From Amorphophallus konjac (lineage: Eukaryota > Streptophyta > Magnoliopsida > Alismatales > Araceae): a stretch of 64,000 bases of DNA. The notes below the pieces were generated by a model. The model did no database searches. It was not told where the DNA came from and saw only the letters and a program-made list of their open reading frames with translations. The translations under genes were made by a program, and so were the position numbers. Of this stretch, positions 11,187 to 23,800 are shown piece by piece. The first letter of the stretch is position 1. Each line of letters starts with the position of its first letter. The stretch spans positions 1 to 64,000 of the forward strand of contig JAHNEJ010002207.1 of the NCBI GenBank assembly GCA_022559845.1. Direction: 5' to 3'.

Positions 11187-13180
11187 TGTAACGACCCGAG
11201 AATCCGATTATCGGGGAGGCCCGATAACCCGAGACTCGCACCGCCGCCCACGAGCCGGGAGGGCTCGGAAGGGCTAAAAGGAGTGTGGAGGCACAAAGAA
11301 ATATGAAATAAAGCAGGACAACCCAACAACAACAAGCTGAAAGAAAGAACAACAACAGCTACAACAGAGTCCAGTCCAACAGAAAGTACAGTCTAAAGCA
11401 GTAGAGCGTACCACATGCCAAGTGAACACTCGGCCCGGCAAGCTGGCAACTGAGAACCTCCGCTCCGCACCCTCGAACCACGAGGAAGAACCGCAACACC
11501 TGAAAAGCAGGGAATGAGTCTCCAAAACAGAGACTCAGCAGGGATCCCGCGGAACCCCAACAGGAAACAACGGCGGTAGCGGAAAGGAAGCTACAACTAC
11601 AGCAGGAACAGCAAACCGGTGGCCGGTCAAAACTCGGCACTACAGCTACTCCTACTGCAAGAAGGCAGACCTCGATCACGCAGTCGAAGCTACCAAACCA
11701 CGCTAGTACCACCTACCGAAGTAAGAACACACGGCAATCACGCCGTAAAGGCCTGTCCCTCGGACAGAGCCGACCTGGACACGCTGTCCAAGGTGCAACC
11801 CCGACCATCCGATCATGGGTACCGCACAACAAGAAGCAACCTCGGTAAACCACTAGCACAAGTCTCACGGTGCGAAAACCGACACACGTGCCACGGTGAG
11901 ACGACCGTGCTCAACGGTCAACACGACCGAAAATCCGACGGTCAAAGACACAGAGATTGACAGTCTGTCACTCCGTACTCGACAGGAGTACCACCCACTA
12001 GAAGCACAGCCGGTAGCGTCCCCTGACGTCTTACACCGCACCGCAGGTGAACCGCCTGACGTGGTAGGTCCTACCCGAGGCGCGAACACCGTACAAGTAA
12101 CCACAAACAAGTGACTAGCTGGGGTCACGCCCGTCGACGTGCGTCCACAGTCCCCAACCACGTGTGCACACACAGACCACGCGTCCTAGGTCTGGCCCTC
12201 TGACTGGTTTTCCCCCGTAGCCGGACTCTGGCTACGACGAGGGGCCCGACGGAAACCAGTCTAACCGTCCTCAGGGTAAGCCCGTACACCACTCCCTGGT
12301 GCGACCAGCACACGCGTATTGGTAGGCTACGACTAGTGGAGGGTCACTGAAGGAGTAGACTCTCAACGGAAAATAACGTCTGCATCCGACGACGTACGGG
12401 GGACACCCCACGTACCGGCCCCGTCACACGGTGACCACCGACGGAGAAGACACAGGACTCACAGTCCACGGTCACGCACGCACCGTGTGCGAGAGTCGAG
12501 AAAACTCAAGTGGTGCTAAGCCACTGGACTCTAGACAGTCCTCTAAACGCACTACAGCCAACGGTCCTTGAGTCACAAGACTCGGGGTCAAGACCGTTGC
12601 ACGCAACAGCACAAGGCCGTCAATCTAGTCCAATTTCTAGGTCTAAAACTGCGGTAGCACGAGTACCGAGACCATTCCCTGGGAAGGGAACGCAAAGGAC
12701 TAAGGCCACCCACTAGGCCACACGGAAAACGCAGAAGCACGATCCCCAAGGCAGCACACAAGCCGCCACGACGATTTCCCATCTTGAAACAAGCGGGAAA
12801 CCTCCAGCCCCAGGCCGGATAACTGGACTCGCAGTCCAAGGCCAAGCACCTGGCCCACACGGGAATCGCCTTCCAAAGAAAACCCACGACACGCGGGGGA
12901 GACCCCACCGCACTCACACCGATACACGGTGACTCGATCGAGCGAACCCGAAAGCCCAACACACGAGAAGTCACCCGGGCTCTCAACCCTCTGGGCACGC
13001 CAAACGAGGTAACACGGTCTTCCCGACACCCTCAAAACACGGACACAGAATCCCACGGGTGTCTGGGACACTCACGAGACCGCAGGTCGACCACTGGGTC
13101 CCAACCGGGTCGACCGGGGATCCACACATCGCGGAGCAAGGCGGAGAACACAGAAACTCGCCTCGGTGCAACACAGAGCC

Positions 13181-13793
13181 TGACGGTCTAGCCCTAGACC
13201 GTCACACGGCTGTAGCGGTCTAGGCGGGACCGTCACTTCCACCTGGCGGTCGAACGCAGACCGTCACACGGCCCAAAGAACGCAGGATGTAACGCGCCTG
13301 GCCCAGCGCGTTACACGAATGTAACGCGCTCTCCCTGGTGCGTTACATGCCTCACGCGCTCAGCGTGAAAGCAGGATGTAACGCGCCTGCCTCAACGCGT
13401 TACACGGATGTAGCGCGTCTGGCCTGGCGCGTCACACACACTGCCCTCCTCAACGGATAAAACAGCTCTGACGGCCCACCCTGGGCGCGTTAAGCAAGTA
13501 ACGGTCCAGACGGCACCGTCACACCCCCAGCCCTCAGCTGGGTAACAGGGAATGTGACGCACCCATCCTGGGGCGTCACAAGACTGTGACGCGCCAACCC
13601 TGGTGCGTCACACGCCTGACCCGAAAACCAACGGTCAGAGACTCTAACGGTCTAGCCCTGGTGCGTCACAGCACCTGGCGGTCTATCGTGGGACCGTCAC
13701 ACCCACAGACCACCAAAGGCCAACAGAAGGGGAATGTAACGGCCCTGCCTAGGCGCGTCACACCAAGTGACGGTCACTGGAAGGACCGTCACT
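13181..13793. repeat. Palindrome-unit array in element A left LTR
   Basis: It consists of about 18 short palindromes in a row. Examples have GTGACGCGCC, a short spacer, then GGTGCGTCAC, or TGACGGTC...GACCGTCA. Arms are 7-11 bp with mostly AACCCT- or AGCCCT-like loops. Unit sequence varies, but the arms covary. Confidence 0.85.
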
Positions 13794-14336
13794 TCCTGCC
13801 GAGAACGCTACGGCGGGAAACGACCCAAAACTCGTCCCACGCCCCCATACCTCCACAGGAAAGGGGGAAAACAAGGGGGAAGCTCCCCAGAAGCCCCTAG
13901 CATGCATCTACGGCCTCGGATCGGCCAAAAACGCAATGAAACGGGAGATCGGCCCACAAGCCCTAAAACATGGGTTTTGCCCAAAAACCCCGATTCCACC
14001 CGCTCGGCTCACCACGGCTTACGAAACTCGCGGGAAAGGAAGTGCACGAGCTGGGGAACCATCACCCTACCTCCACCGAAGATTTCGCGCCCCGAGCTCG
14101 CCGATCCGCGAAGAAACGTCGAGAAACCCTCGCCGGCTCGCGACCGCGCCACGAGCTCCCACGCGCCTCCACCGCCTCGATCCTCGCCCATCCTTGCCCG
14201 CGTCCTCGCCCGCGCCGCCTCCGCCTCACCCCCGCCTCGCTCCGTCGGCCGCCGGAGAAGAGAGGGGAGAAAGAGGGCGTGAAAGAAGAGAGAGAGTGAG
14301 AAAGAGAGAATGAGAGGGGGAGAGAGGAAAGGGTTA

Positions 14337-14347
14337 GTATATATAGG
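14337..14347 (-). promoter_or_regulatory. Putative TATA box of element A left LTR
   Basis: On the - strand it reads CCTATATATAC, about 225 bp inside the LTR start and next to a CT-rich stretch. The same motif sits at the same place in the right LTR and in both LTRs of element C. Confidence 0.55.
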
Positions 14348-14570
14348 AAAACCCGAAAATTCGATAAATTCAGAAAATTACGAAAAATTACCACTGTGAT
14401 CCTCGGAAGGAACACAACGTAGTGGTACTGTCCCGGAGTCGTAGAACGCCACGGTTTGCCCTGCAAAGAGTTCCGAAGGCACATCAGGGGAAACACGTGT
14501 AAAGCACAAAATACACTCCGAGACCCACTAAAATGATCCGAAAAATATCCGAAAAATCCGGGGCATTACA

Positions 14571-17293
14571 GCCCTCCCCCCTTAAAGGAATTTCGTCCTC
14601 GAAATTCAGGACCTAGCACGACGTCCAAGGGGAAGAACACTGAACCAACTGACACGCTGTCAGGGCCCCAGCACAGAAAACCTCGATTCTCACGAAAACA
14701 CGGATCCTGAGGAACACAGCCAGACTCACAATCACACACAACATCTCGCTCCTCGCGCCGAGCACACCGGCCACAGAGCAGGCATATACCAAAGGACACA
14801 GTCTGGCGTCACCTCAGACAACGCGAGAATCCACCATGGCGCCGCAGCCACGATCTCGCCCACCGAGGAAACACAACCCTCGCCACGAGAAACAACTACT
14901 GATCCATCCAATGGTCAGCAGACAAATGGCACATCAGCTTTACAACCAGCTGACAGGTCGCACACCCTTCTCAAGGGGACAACCAATACAGAGCCTCCAC
15001 CAGCTCAAGCAGCCATCTCAGCAGACCGCAACCAGCACATCAGCTCAACACCAAGAAACACCCCACACATGGCAAGCCGAAAGCCGGACATAACACTGTG
15101 CCAACTCTCGTCAGAAGATAAACTCCGACAAAGTCCAGATCCCATCCGGAAAGGCACATCACAGAAACGACCACCAAAGGTCTCGCTGGCACACGGCTCT
15201 CGCCACGCTCGAGCCCCAACAACCAGCATCTTCTGTCTCTGAAAAGACCATCCACTGGTCACCAACTGCTCGCCAACTCGACCCTCTCGGGGAGCACGAC
15301 GAAACCAAATGACAGAACATGGCGTCTTCAGTCATCACCTCACGGGACTCAGACTTATAGGGAACCACCCCATGCTAGTCACCCAACCAAGGATAACCTT
15401 TGCGACACCAACGTCCTATCAAGGACCATCCTCCGACGCCCACCTCACAAAAGGCCTCCGCCCACAGGCGTCACTCATCCATCTGGTCTCATCAAATCCT
15501 TCGATCAATCCAAGTGGACACCCGCCAATCCCGATTCCGCCCTTACCACAGAGCCACGGGACACCACCTGAACAGTGCTCACGGGTCCCTAAGCAATAAC
15601 CATCTCACCGTCACAATCCGACAAGACCGTAGAACCAACAGACGTTGTTGTGGTCGGTCACACGGTTAGGCTCATCAGCCACTCATAGCCGCCAACCGGG
15701 ACCCATAGCCTGCCAGAGACCACATCCTCAAAGCACGATCTCAACCGAGGACACGATTGGGAACACAAGTCGGGCGCCAAGCCACCGACTCTGACCAACA
15801 CGTCCTCGACCACCGTCAGGCGACATTCTCAACAACCCCATCCAGGTCCAACACCGACGCCTGACACGGCTTCCATCACAGGAACATGGTACTCATGCGG
15901 CGCACTAGCCAGCACTTTTCCCAACACTCCAACTTGCCAGTGCCAACAACCATAATACCACGAGCAACGGCACGGCAACAACACGTTTCACACCGAGGAA
16001 CCCATCCTCCGATGCTCAACGCAAACTCAGGAATCCGCCCGTAGCAACCAACGCTACGATCCTGAACTAATGGGTTATGGGCCCACCACGCTTCCGCTGC
16101 GCACTCAAATCCGCGCGCACAGCCAAGAAAGCAAACACCGCCCAACCAGCACTCGTCCTTCCGGAACAGCACCGGCACCCTCACACGACAAGGGAATGGG
16201 CACAACTTCTCACAGGCAACCACCCTGCCAAGACAAGGAGCACGTCTCGCACGGACTTCATGGCATACAAGGCCAACCAATCCGAACACGCAATGCAAGA
16301 CGACGAACCTTAACTCAACACAATCTCTCCAACCAAAGGGGAGACCAAACGCACTTCGACCAACGAAGAACTCCACGCTCGACCTGACCTCGAACCTCGC
16401 GCACGCTGGAAACATCACCATCCAGTACCAAGGAAAACCATCGCTTCCATCAGGTCAGCGCCTCCGACACACTCGACGAGTGTCACGTCGGACCACCATC
16501 ACAGCATCTCTCGATGCACCACTGCTCCAATTCCTCGAACTGCAACACACCACGCCAAGAGCCGCAACACGAGCCATAACCGACAACCGCCGATGCTCAC
16601 CCTCGAGTCTCAAAACTCACCGCGGAGCCTTCACATCTCAAGCCAACTCCAGGGCGAACACACCCCATCCACTGACAGAAGCACAGGAGCAAAGACTTAA
16701 CGGGACATCTCTGCCAAATCCTGCCTCGAAATCAGCAGAACAATCAGGACCGACACGTCATTTCTGATGCCACATAGCACGACAGGATATCAGGCTCGAC
16801 GAAACAGCAGCTCACCGAGAAGACATTCCGCTCACCGGAGCACACTTCTCGATCAGAACGCCTCAGGGGCTGGACAAACCTCAAGCTGGAGTGACCAAAA
16901 ACCGACAGCAGCTCCCTCAGAGCACGCTCACGGCCACTTAACCAAGAACAGTCTGCACCAGCCACCTGACCACGCTGCAGGTTCCTCGAACGCAGCACCG
17001 CGAGCTCACGCCTGCCAGCAACCTCTGCCCAACGCAGCACAACCAGGGCCACCATCGATGAGGGAGAAGACTCTCAACCTCAATCCTTAGACCCCCATGC
17101 TGGCACGAAAGCCGGGGACAGCAACCACCTTCACAGCGCCGCACAGCACACTCAAGCTCTCAGGCGAGAAACAAGGCGGAAAACGAACATAAAACCCTAA
17201 GCCAGCTGCCGACTGTACTGGACCTTACGGACTCTGATCACTGCAATATCTTGAATTTCTATGTACGTCCACAACCACCGCTCTGATACCAGC
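14571..17293 (-). other. Element A internal region, non-coding
   Basis: The 2.7 kb between the LTRs shows no gag, protease, RT or integrase motif in any frame. It is clearly related to the interior of element C (36628-39479), so this is a shared LARD-type interior rather than random decay. Next to the left LTR, 14571-14600 is the reverse complement of a polypurine tract, preceded by a TTTCGAGGACGAAATTCC-type motif that is also found before the B 3' LTR. Confidence 0.75.
17280..17291 (-). promoter_or_regulatory. Element A primer-binding site (initiator Met tRNA)
   Basis: The - strand reads TGGTATCAGAGC, two bases from the LTR end. It complements the 3' end of plant initiator methionine tRNA. 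Confidence 0.9.
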
Positions 17294-20200
17294 TGTAACG
17301 ACCCGAGAATCTGATTATCGGGGAGGACCGATAACCTGAGACTCACACCGCCGCCCACGAGCCGGGAGGGCCCGGGAAGCTGGAAACTGAGAACCTCCGC
17401 TCCGCACCCTCGAACCACGAGGAAGAACCGCAACACCTGAAAAGCAGGGAATGAGTCTCCAAAACAGAGACTCAGCAGGGATCCCGCGGAACCCCAACAG
17501 GAAACAACGGCGGTAGCAGAAAGGAAGCTACAACTACAGCAGGAACAGCAAACCGGTGGCCGGTCAAAACTCAGCACTACAGCTACTCCTACTGCCAGAA
17601 GGCAGACCTCGATCACGCAGTCGAAGCTACCAAACCACGCTAGTACCACCTACCGAAGTAAGAACACACGGTAATCACGCCGTAAAGGCCTGTCCCTCGG
17701 ACAGAGCCGACCTGGACACGCTGTCCAAGGTGCAACCCCGACCATCCGATCGCAGGTACCGCACAACAAGACGCAACCTCGGTAAACCACTAGCACAAGT
17801 CTCACGGTGCGAAAACCGACACACGTGCCACGGTGAGACGACCGTGCTCAACAGTCAACACGACCGAAAATCCGACGGTCAAAGACACAGAGATTGACAG
17901 TCTGTCACTCCGTACTCGACAGGAGTACCATCCACTAGAAGCACAGCCGGTAGCGTCCCCTGACGTCTTACACCGCACCGCAGGTGAACCGCCTGACGTG
18001 GTAGGTCCTACCCGAGGCGCGAACACCGTACAAGTAACCACAAACAAGTGACTAGCTGGGGTCACGCCCGTCGACGTGCGTCCACAGTCCCCAACCACGT
18101 GTGCACACACAGACCACGCGTCCTAGGTCTGGCCCTCTGACTGGTTTTCCCCCCGCAGCCGGACTCTGGCTACGACGAGGGGCCCGACGGAAACCAGTCT
18201 AACCGTCCTCAGGGTAAGCCCGTACACCACTCCCTGGTGCGACCAGCACACGCGTACTGGTAGGCTACGACTAGTGGAGGGTCACTGAAGGAGTAGACTC
18301 TCAACGGAAAACAACGTCTGCATCCGACAACGTACGGGGGACACCCCACGTACCGGCCCCGTCACACGGTGACCACCGACGGAGAAGACACAGGACTCGC
18401 AGTCCACGGTCACGCACGCACCGTGCGCGAGAGTCGAGAAAACTCAAGTGGCGCTAAGCCACTGGACTCTAGACAGTCCTCTAAACGCACTACAGCCAAC
18501 GGTCCTTGAGTCACAAGACTCGGGGTCAAGACCGTTGCACGCAACAGCACAAGGCCGTCAATCTAGTCCAATTTCTAGGTCTAAAACTGCGGTAGCATGA
18601 GTACCGAGACCATTCCCTGGGAAGGGAACCCAAAGGACTAAGGCCACCCACTAGGCCACACGGAAAACGCAGAAGCACGATCCCCAAGGCAGCACACAAG
18701 CCGCCATGACGATTTCCCAACTTGAAACAAGCGGGAAACCTCCAGCCCCAGGCCGGATAACTGGACTCGCAGTCCAAGGCCAAGCACCTGGCCCACACGG
18801 GAATCGCCTTCCAAAGAAAACCCACGACACGCGGGGGAGACCCCACCGCACTCACACCGATACACGGTGACTCGATCGAGCGAACCCGAAAGCCCAACAC
18901 ACGAGAAGTCACCCGGGCTCTCAACCCTCTGGGCACGCCAAATGAGGTAACACGGTCTTCCCGACACCCTCAAAACACGGACACAGAATCCCACGGGTGT
19001 CTGGGACACTCACGAGACCGCAGGTCGACCACTGGGTCCCAACCGGGTCGACCGGGGATCCACACATCGCGGAGCAAGGCGGAGAACACAGAAACTCGCC
19101 TCGGTGCAACACAGAGCCTGACGGTCTAGCCCTAGACCGTCACATGGCTGTAGCGGTCTAGGCGGGACCGTCACTTCCACCTGGCGGTCGAACGCAGACC
19201 GTCACACGGCCCAAAGAACGCAGGATGTAACGCGCCTGGCCCAGCGCGTTACACGAATGTAACGCGCTCTCCCTGCTGCGTTACATGCCTCACGCGCTCA
19301 GCGTGAAAGCAGGATGTAACGCGCCTGCCTCAACGCGTTACACGGATGTAGCGCGTCTGGCCTGGCGCGTCACACACGCTGCCCTCCTCAACGGATAAAA
19401 CAGCTCTGACGGCCCACCCTGGGCGCGTTAAGCAAGTAACGGTCCAGACGGCACCGTCACACCCCCAGCCCTCAGCTAGGTAACAGGGAATGTGACGCAC
19501 CCATCCTGGGGCGTCACAAGGCTGTGACGCGCCAACCCTGGTGCGTCACACGCCTGACCCGAAAACCAACGGTCAGAGACTCTAACGGTCTATCCCTGGT
19601 GCGTCACAGCACCTGGCGGTCTATCGTGGGACCGTCACACCCACAGACCACCAAAGGCCAACAGAAGGGGAATGTAACGGCCCTGCCTAGGCGCGTCACA
19701 CCAAGTGACGGTCACTGGAAGGACCGTCACTTCCTGCCGAGAACGCTACGGCGGGAAACGACCCAAAACTCGTCCCACGCCCCCATACCTCCACAGGAGA
19801 GGGGGAAAACAAGGGGGAAGCTCCCCAGAAGCCCCTAGCATGCATCTACGGCCTCGGATCGGCCAAAAACGCAATGAAACGGGAGATCGGCCCACAAGCC
19901 CTAAAACATGGGTTTTGCCCAAAAACCCCGATTCCACCCGCTCGGGTCACCACGGCCTACGAAACTCGCGGGAAAGGAAGTGCACGAGCTGGGGAACCAT
20001 CACCCTACCTCCACCGAAGATTTCACGCCCCGAGCTCGCCGATCCGCGAAGAAACGCCGAGAAACCCTCGCCGGCTCGCGACCGCGCCACGAGCTCCCAC
20101 GCGCCTCCACCGCCTCGATCCTCGCCCATCCTCGCCCGCATCCTCGCCCGCGCCGCCTCCGCCTCACCCCCGCCTCGCTCCGTCGGCCGCTGTAGAAGAG

Positions 20201-20508
20201 AGGGGAGAAAGAGGGCGTGAGAGAAGAGAGAGAGTGAGAATGAGAGAATGAGAGGGGGAGAGAGGAAAGGGTTAGTATATATAGGAAAACCCGAAAATTC
20301 GATAAATTCAGAAAATTACGAAAAATTACCACTGTGATCCTCGGAAGGAACACAACGCAGTGGTACTGTCCCGGAGTCGTAGAATGCCACGGTTTGCCCT
20401 GCAAAGAGTTCCGAAGGCACATCAGGGGAAACACGTGTAAAGTACAAAATACACTCCGAGACCCACTAAAATGATCCGAAAAATATCCGAAAAATCCGGG
20501 GCATTACA
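17294..20508 (-). repeat. Element A right LTR (5' LTR in element orientation)
   Basis: It is 3215 bp and nearly identical to the left LTR, but a 169-bp deletion has its junction near 17371. A putative TATA box (- strand) lies at 20276-20283. Confidence 0.9.
19119..19730. repeat. Palindrome-unit array in element A right LTR
   Basis: This is the counterpart of the array at 13181-13793, unit for unit, with only scattered substitutions. Confidence 0.85.
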
Positions 20509-20740
20509 GCACTGGCATTAGTCCCTTGCCACCGAATAAGTCACTCTCTGGCGCAAGGCCTCGTGCCCTAGCCGCTCGCTCCGCACAATATGGTCATTAC
20601 GGACCCTACGTCCGAATCGACACGAATTCTTCCGTTGCGCTGGCATTGTCTTCTTGCCAACGAATGAACCCTATCTTCCGGCGCAAGGCTTCGTGCCCTA
20701 GCCTACCCACGCATATCACTCATTCATCAAAAAAAATAAT
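20509..20740. repeat. 127-bp tandem repeat array, right part
   Basis: It continues the array broken at 11186. One full unit runs to about 20640 and a diverged partial unit follows. Junction palindromes such as TTGGCA...TGCCAA-like arms are kept. Confidence 0.8.
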
Positions 20741-20799
20741 AAAATAAAATGGGGTTAAAAATAGAGATACCCCGCCGGACTTGTCCCTACACCGGAATA

Positions 20800-20960
20800 A
20801 GGGTAAAAATGGCAATAACCCGGCCGTGGCGAAAACCCGAAAGGGCGCTACGGGCAAAATTGGGTACCCCGCCGCGTGAAAACCCGAGAGGGCGCGTGGG
20901 CAAAAGCAAGAGGGGGCCGGTACCGGCGAAAACCCGAAAGGGCACTTGTATCGGTAATGT
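20800..20960. repeat. Short GCGAAAACCCGAAAGGGC-type repeats
   Basis: Three copies of a block like GAAAACCCGAAAGGGCGC occur near 20829, 20877 and 20927, each about 50 bp apart. Nothing coding is seen. Confidence 0.65.
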
Positions 20961-21019
20961 GGTACAAAAAAAAGAAGAAAGAGAAAGAACAGCCAAGAGG
21001 CTAAGAGATCAAACAAACC

Positions 21020-21409
21020 ATGTCAGTTCCCGGCATCTCATCAGCACTGACGAAGAGACCAAGAGACCAAGAGGCTAAGAGACAACAAAGCATGTCAGTT
21101 CCCGGCATCTCGTCGGCACTGACGAAGAGACCAAGAGACCAAGAGACTAAGAGACAACAAAGCATGTCAGTTCCCGGCATCTCGTCGGCACTGACGAAGA
21201 GAGCAAGAGACCAAGAGACTAAGAGACAACAAATCATGTCAGTTCCCGGCATCTCGTCGGCACTGACGAAGAGATCAAGAGACCAAGAGACTAAGAGACA
21301 ACAAAGCATGTCAGTTCCCGGCATCTCGTCGGCACTGACGAAGAGACCAAGGGACCAAGAGACTAAGAGACAACAAAGCATGTCAGTTCCCGGCATCCTG
21401 TCGTCACTG
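21020..21409. repeat. 72-bp tandem repeat array (about 5.5 units)
   Basis: Units start at 21020, 21092, 21164, 21236, 21308 and 21380. Each contains TCAGTTCCCGGCATCTCGTC and a purine-rich AAGAGACCAAGAGACTAAGA tail. The length is a multiple of three, so both strands stay open. That alone is not evidence for a gene. Confidence 0.95.
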
Positions 21410-21770
21410 ACGAAGAGATCAAGAGACAAAGAGACCAACATACTGCTTCAGTTCCCGACACCTCGTCGGCACTGATGAAGAGACAAAGAGACCAACATAC
21501 TGCTTCAGTTCCCGACACCTCGTCGGCACTGATGAAGAGACAAAGAGACCAACACACTACTACAGTTCCCGACACCTCGTCGGCACTGATGAAGAGACAA
21601 AGAGACCAACACACTACTTCAGTTCCCGACACCTCGTCGGCACTGATGAAGAGACAAAGAGACCAACACACTACTTCAGTTCCCGACACCTCGTCGGCAC
21701 TGATGAAGAGACAAAGAGACCAACACACTACTTCAGTTCCCGACGCCTCGTCGGCTCTAACAAAGAGACC
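21410..21770. repeat. 57-bp tandem repeat array (about 6 units)
   Basis: Units start at 21475, 21532, 21589, 21646 and 21703, with one before them. It is a shortened version of the 72-bp unit sharing the core CAGTTCCCGACACCTCGTCG. Each unit folds as CAGTTCCCGAC, a short loop, then GTCGGCACTG. Confidence 0.95.
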
Positions 21771-22079
21771 AACAAACAACAAACCAGGTCGGCTCTCGAC
21801 ACCCCGTCGGCATCGACAAAGAGAGAAGAGACGAGGACACCCACGGGCACCGCCTGGCCCATCCTTCACCTGCGCTACCCGTGGGTGGGGGGCATTTGTG
21901 GACACCGAAAATCGCACATCTAAATGTCATGCTCGGCCCAGCATCGACAACGGTGCCGAGTGAAGAAACCCCGGAGAAATCAATCACAAAAGGCCCCACA
22001 GCCCATGGGCCTCGAAGAAAATCAAGTGGGCCGCAACTCGTGCTCATAATGGGCTCAAAATCGCCCATTTAACCCTTCA

Positions 22080-22545
22080 GCGGCACGCCCATTTTGAGGC
22101 TTCGACGGCACGCCCTGGCAGGACCCTCCAGCGGCACGCTCCCTCCAGCGGCACGCCCTACAGCAGCCTTCACCGGCACGGCCCCTTTGGGCGCTCGCCG
22201 GCACACCCAAAGGCCTTCAGCGGCACGCCCAAAAGGTCTCCAGCGGCACGCCCCAAAGGGCCTTCAACGGCACGCTCTTAAGGGCCTTCAGCGGCACGCC
22301 AAAAGGGTCTCCAGCGGCACGCCCCGAAGAACCCCTCAGCGGCACACCCCCTCGGGGTCCCCCAGCGGCACGGCCTCTCAACGGCATGCCCAACTGGGGT
22401 CTTCAGCGGCGCGCCCCGCAGGCTCCCCAGCGGTACGACCCTCAGAGCTTCAACGGCACGCTCTTAAGGGCCTTCAACGGCGCGCCATTTTGGCTCTCCA
22501 GTGGCATGCTCATTCAGCCTGCCAGCGGCACAGCGGTGAAGTTCT
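22080..22545. repeat. GC-rich CGGCAC-core minisatellite, copy 2
   Basis: About 20 units of the type CAGCGGCACGCCC occur with 8-20 bp spacers such as AAAGGGCCTT. It lies in the presumed U3 upstream of the TATA box at 22733. Confidence 0.8.
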
Positions 22546-22732
22546 TTCAACGGGCGACGTGAGGCCCATGCCCTACACATCCTTGGCGCGCAGTGGAGCC
22601 GTCTGAGGTGGCAGCCGATCGTTGGGCCACGTGGCCTAGTCCACTGACAGCCAGGACAGGCAGGTCAAACCTCATGATCACGGGCCACTTCCCGCTTCGA
22701 CGCCCCTGCACGAAGACTCCCGCCGTCCGGGG

Positions 22733-22739
22733 TATAAAA
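22733..22739 (+). promoter_or_regulatory. TATA box of the 21.9-kb LTR
   Basis: TATAAAA lies in a GC-rich context, followed by a purine-rich transcribed leader (GAGAGAGAC runs). Confidence 0.55.
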
Positions 22740-23127
22740 ACCCCTCCCCTTCGTTTCGAACAGGGACGGAGGGGGACACACAGAGGGAGACAGAGAGAGA
22801 GACAAGCACAGAGAGGGGAGAGGCTCCGACAGCAGCAGACACACACACGCAGAAGAAAAGAGAAGAAGAGAGAAGAAGAAGAAGAGGCCCTCCTCGCCGG
22901 GAGCTTCCCCCGACGACCACCGCCACCGGGAAGAAGCGAGAGTAAGAGGGAGAGGATTCGATGTAATGGGGGGAAGAGTTAGGGGCATCTTGCCCTCCTC
23001 TGCACTCTGTTCCTCCCCCCCCCCCCTCCTATTCCATCTTTCTTTTGGTTTCTTCCGTCCATAGCCTTCTGGTGGGCATTTTCTTTTTGTAATGTGCATG
23101 TAAGGCCTCGGCCCTTTGCCTCCCGTG

Positions 23128-23135
23128 AATAAAAA
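23128..23135 (+). terminator. Poly(A) signal of the 21.9-kb LTR
   Basis: AATAAAAA lies about 390 bp downstream of the TATA box, preceded by a T-rich stretch with TTTTGTAATGTGCATG. It fits the R region of an LTR. Confidence 0.5.
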
Positions 23136-23514
23136 GCACCCTCTCCGGGTTTCTCCATGATCTTTGTTGGTGATTTGTGCTAGTTTTCACGGCCCTTGAT
23201 GGGTTGTTTGTTTTCCCTCCGTCTCCCCATTTCCTCGGCGTTTTGCTTGGGGTCTCCCTGTGGGTATGATCTCTCGCCCATGACCCTTGGCCTCATAGGC
23301 TTTCCACCCTCTTCCAGGGCCATCTCTGGGTGCCCACCCGCTTGAGGAGGAAGGGAGACCCTTGCTCTCTCTCTCCGATCGACCGGTTGCCAATAGGCCA
23401 CCCCCTGCCTTGAAGCCCCCTCATCTTCCTTTCTTTGAACAACCTATGAGACCCCCCTCAGCCCATACACTTAGCAGCTTTAATCCCCCAGCGATGCATC
23501 TTCCCGGCCATTCG

Positions 23515-23800
23515 CCGGCACACCGGCTTGGTCCCTCAGCGGCACACCCACGGGGGCCCTCCAGCGGTACACCTCCTCATTTATCCTTGGCCGGCACACC
23601 CATTTGCCCCTGGCCGGCACACCCCACTTGCCCTCAGCGGCACCCACACTTTCACCCCTGACCGGCACACTCCTTGGCCGATACACCTGATTAGCCTTGG
23701 CCGGCACACCTCTGTTGCCCTCAGCGGCACACCCCAGCTGCCCTCAGCGGCACACACCTTCATGCCCTCAGCGGCACCCCCCCTGGCCATGCCTCAGCTG
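23515..23800. repeat. GC-rich CGGCAC-core minisatellite, copy 3
   Basis: About 12 units of GGCCGGCACACC or CAGCGGCACACC are spaced 20-25 bp apart. Confidence 0.75.

Larger units (their letters stand above)
11187..14570 (-). repeat. Element A left LTR (3' LTR in element orientation)
   Basis: It is 3384 bp, starting TGTAACGACCCGAG and ending GGGGCATTACA on the + strand. It keeps a roughly 169-bp segment (about 11270-11440) that the other LTR lacks. Its ORFs recur in the partner LTR and have no recognisable domain. Confidence 0.9.
11187..20508 (-). mobile_element. Element A: non-autonomous LTR retrotransposon (LARD), Tekay/Del-related
   Basis: Two long direct LTRs (11187-14570 and 17294-20508) flank a 2.7-kb non-coding interior. 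The ends are TG...CA. Element orientation is - strand: the primer-binding site lies next to the right LTR and the polypurine tract next to the left. The flanks are GCGCT (11182-11186) and GCACT (20509-20513), a 5-bp target duplication with one transition. Joining the flanks restores the interrupted 127-bp repeat, which proves insertion. The LTR ends and PBS match element B, so B-type proteins probably mobilised it. The two LTRs look about 98-99 % identical by eye apart from one 169-bp deletion, so it is fairly young. Confidence 0.9.

Noticed and set aside
11865..20434. Matching ORF pairs in both copies of a 3.3-kb direct repeat (for example near 12.0 and 18.0 kb)
   Set aside because: They lie in the LTRs, so duplication reflects LTR identity and not gene conservation. 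No domain is recognisable, and element C copies have shifted frames.
21020..21770. CRISPR-like array
   Set aside because: The units are contiguous tandem repeats without unique spacers, in a plant nuclear context with no cas genes.
22593..22982. Arg/Glu-rich ORF after the TATA box at 22733
   Set aside because: It falls in the purine-rich LTR leader, with no domain and simple-sequence composition.
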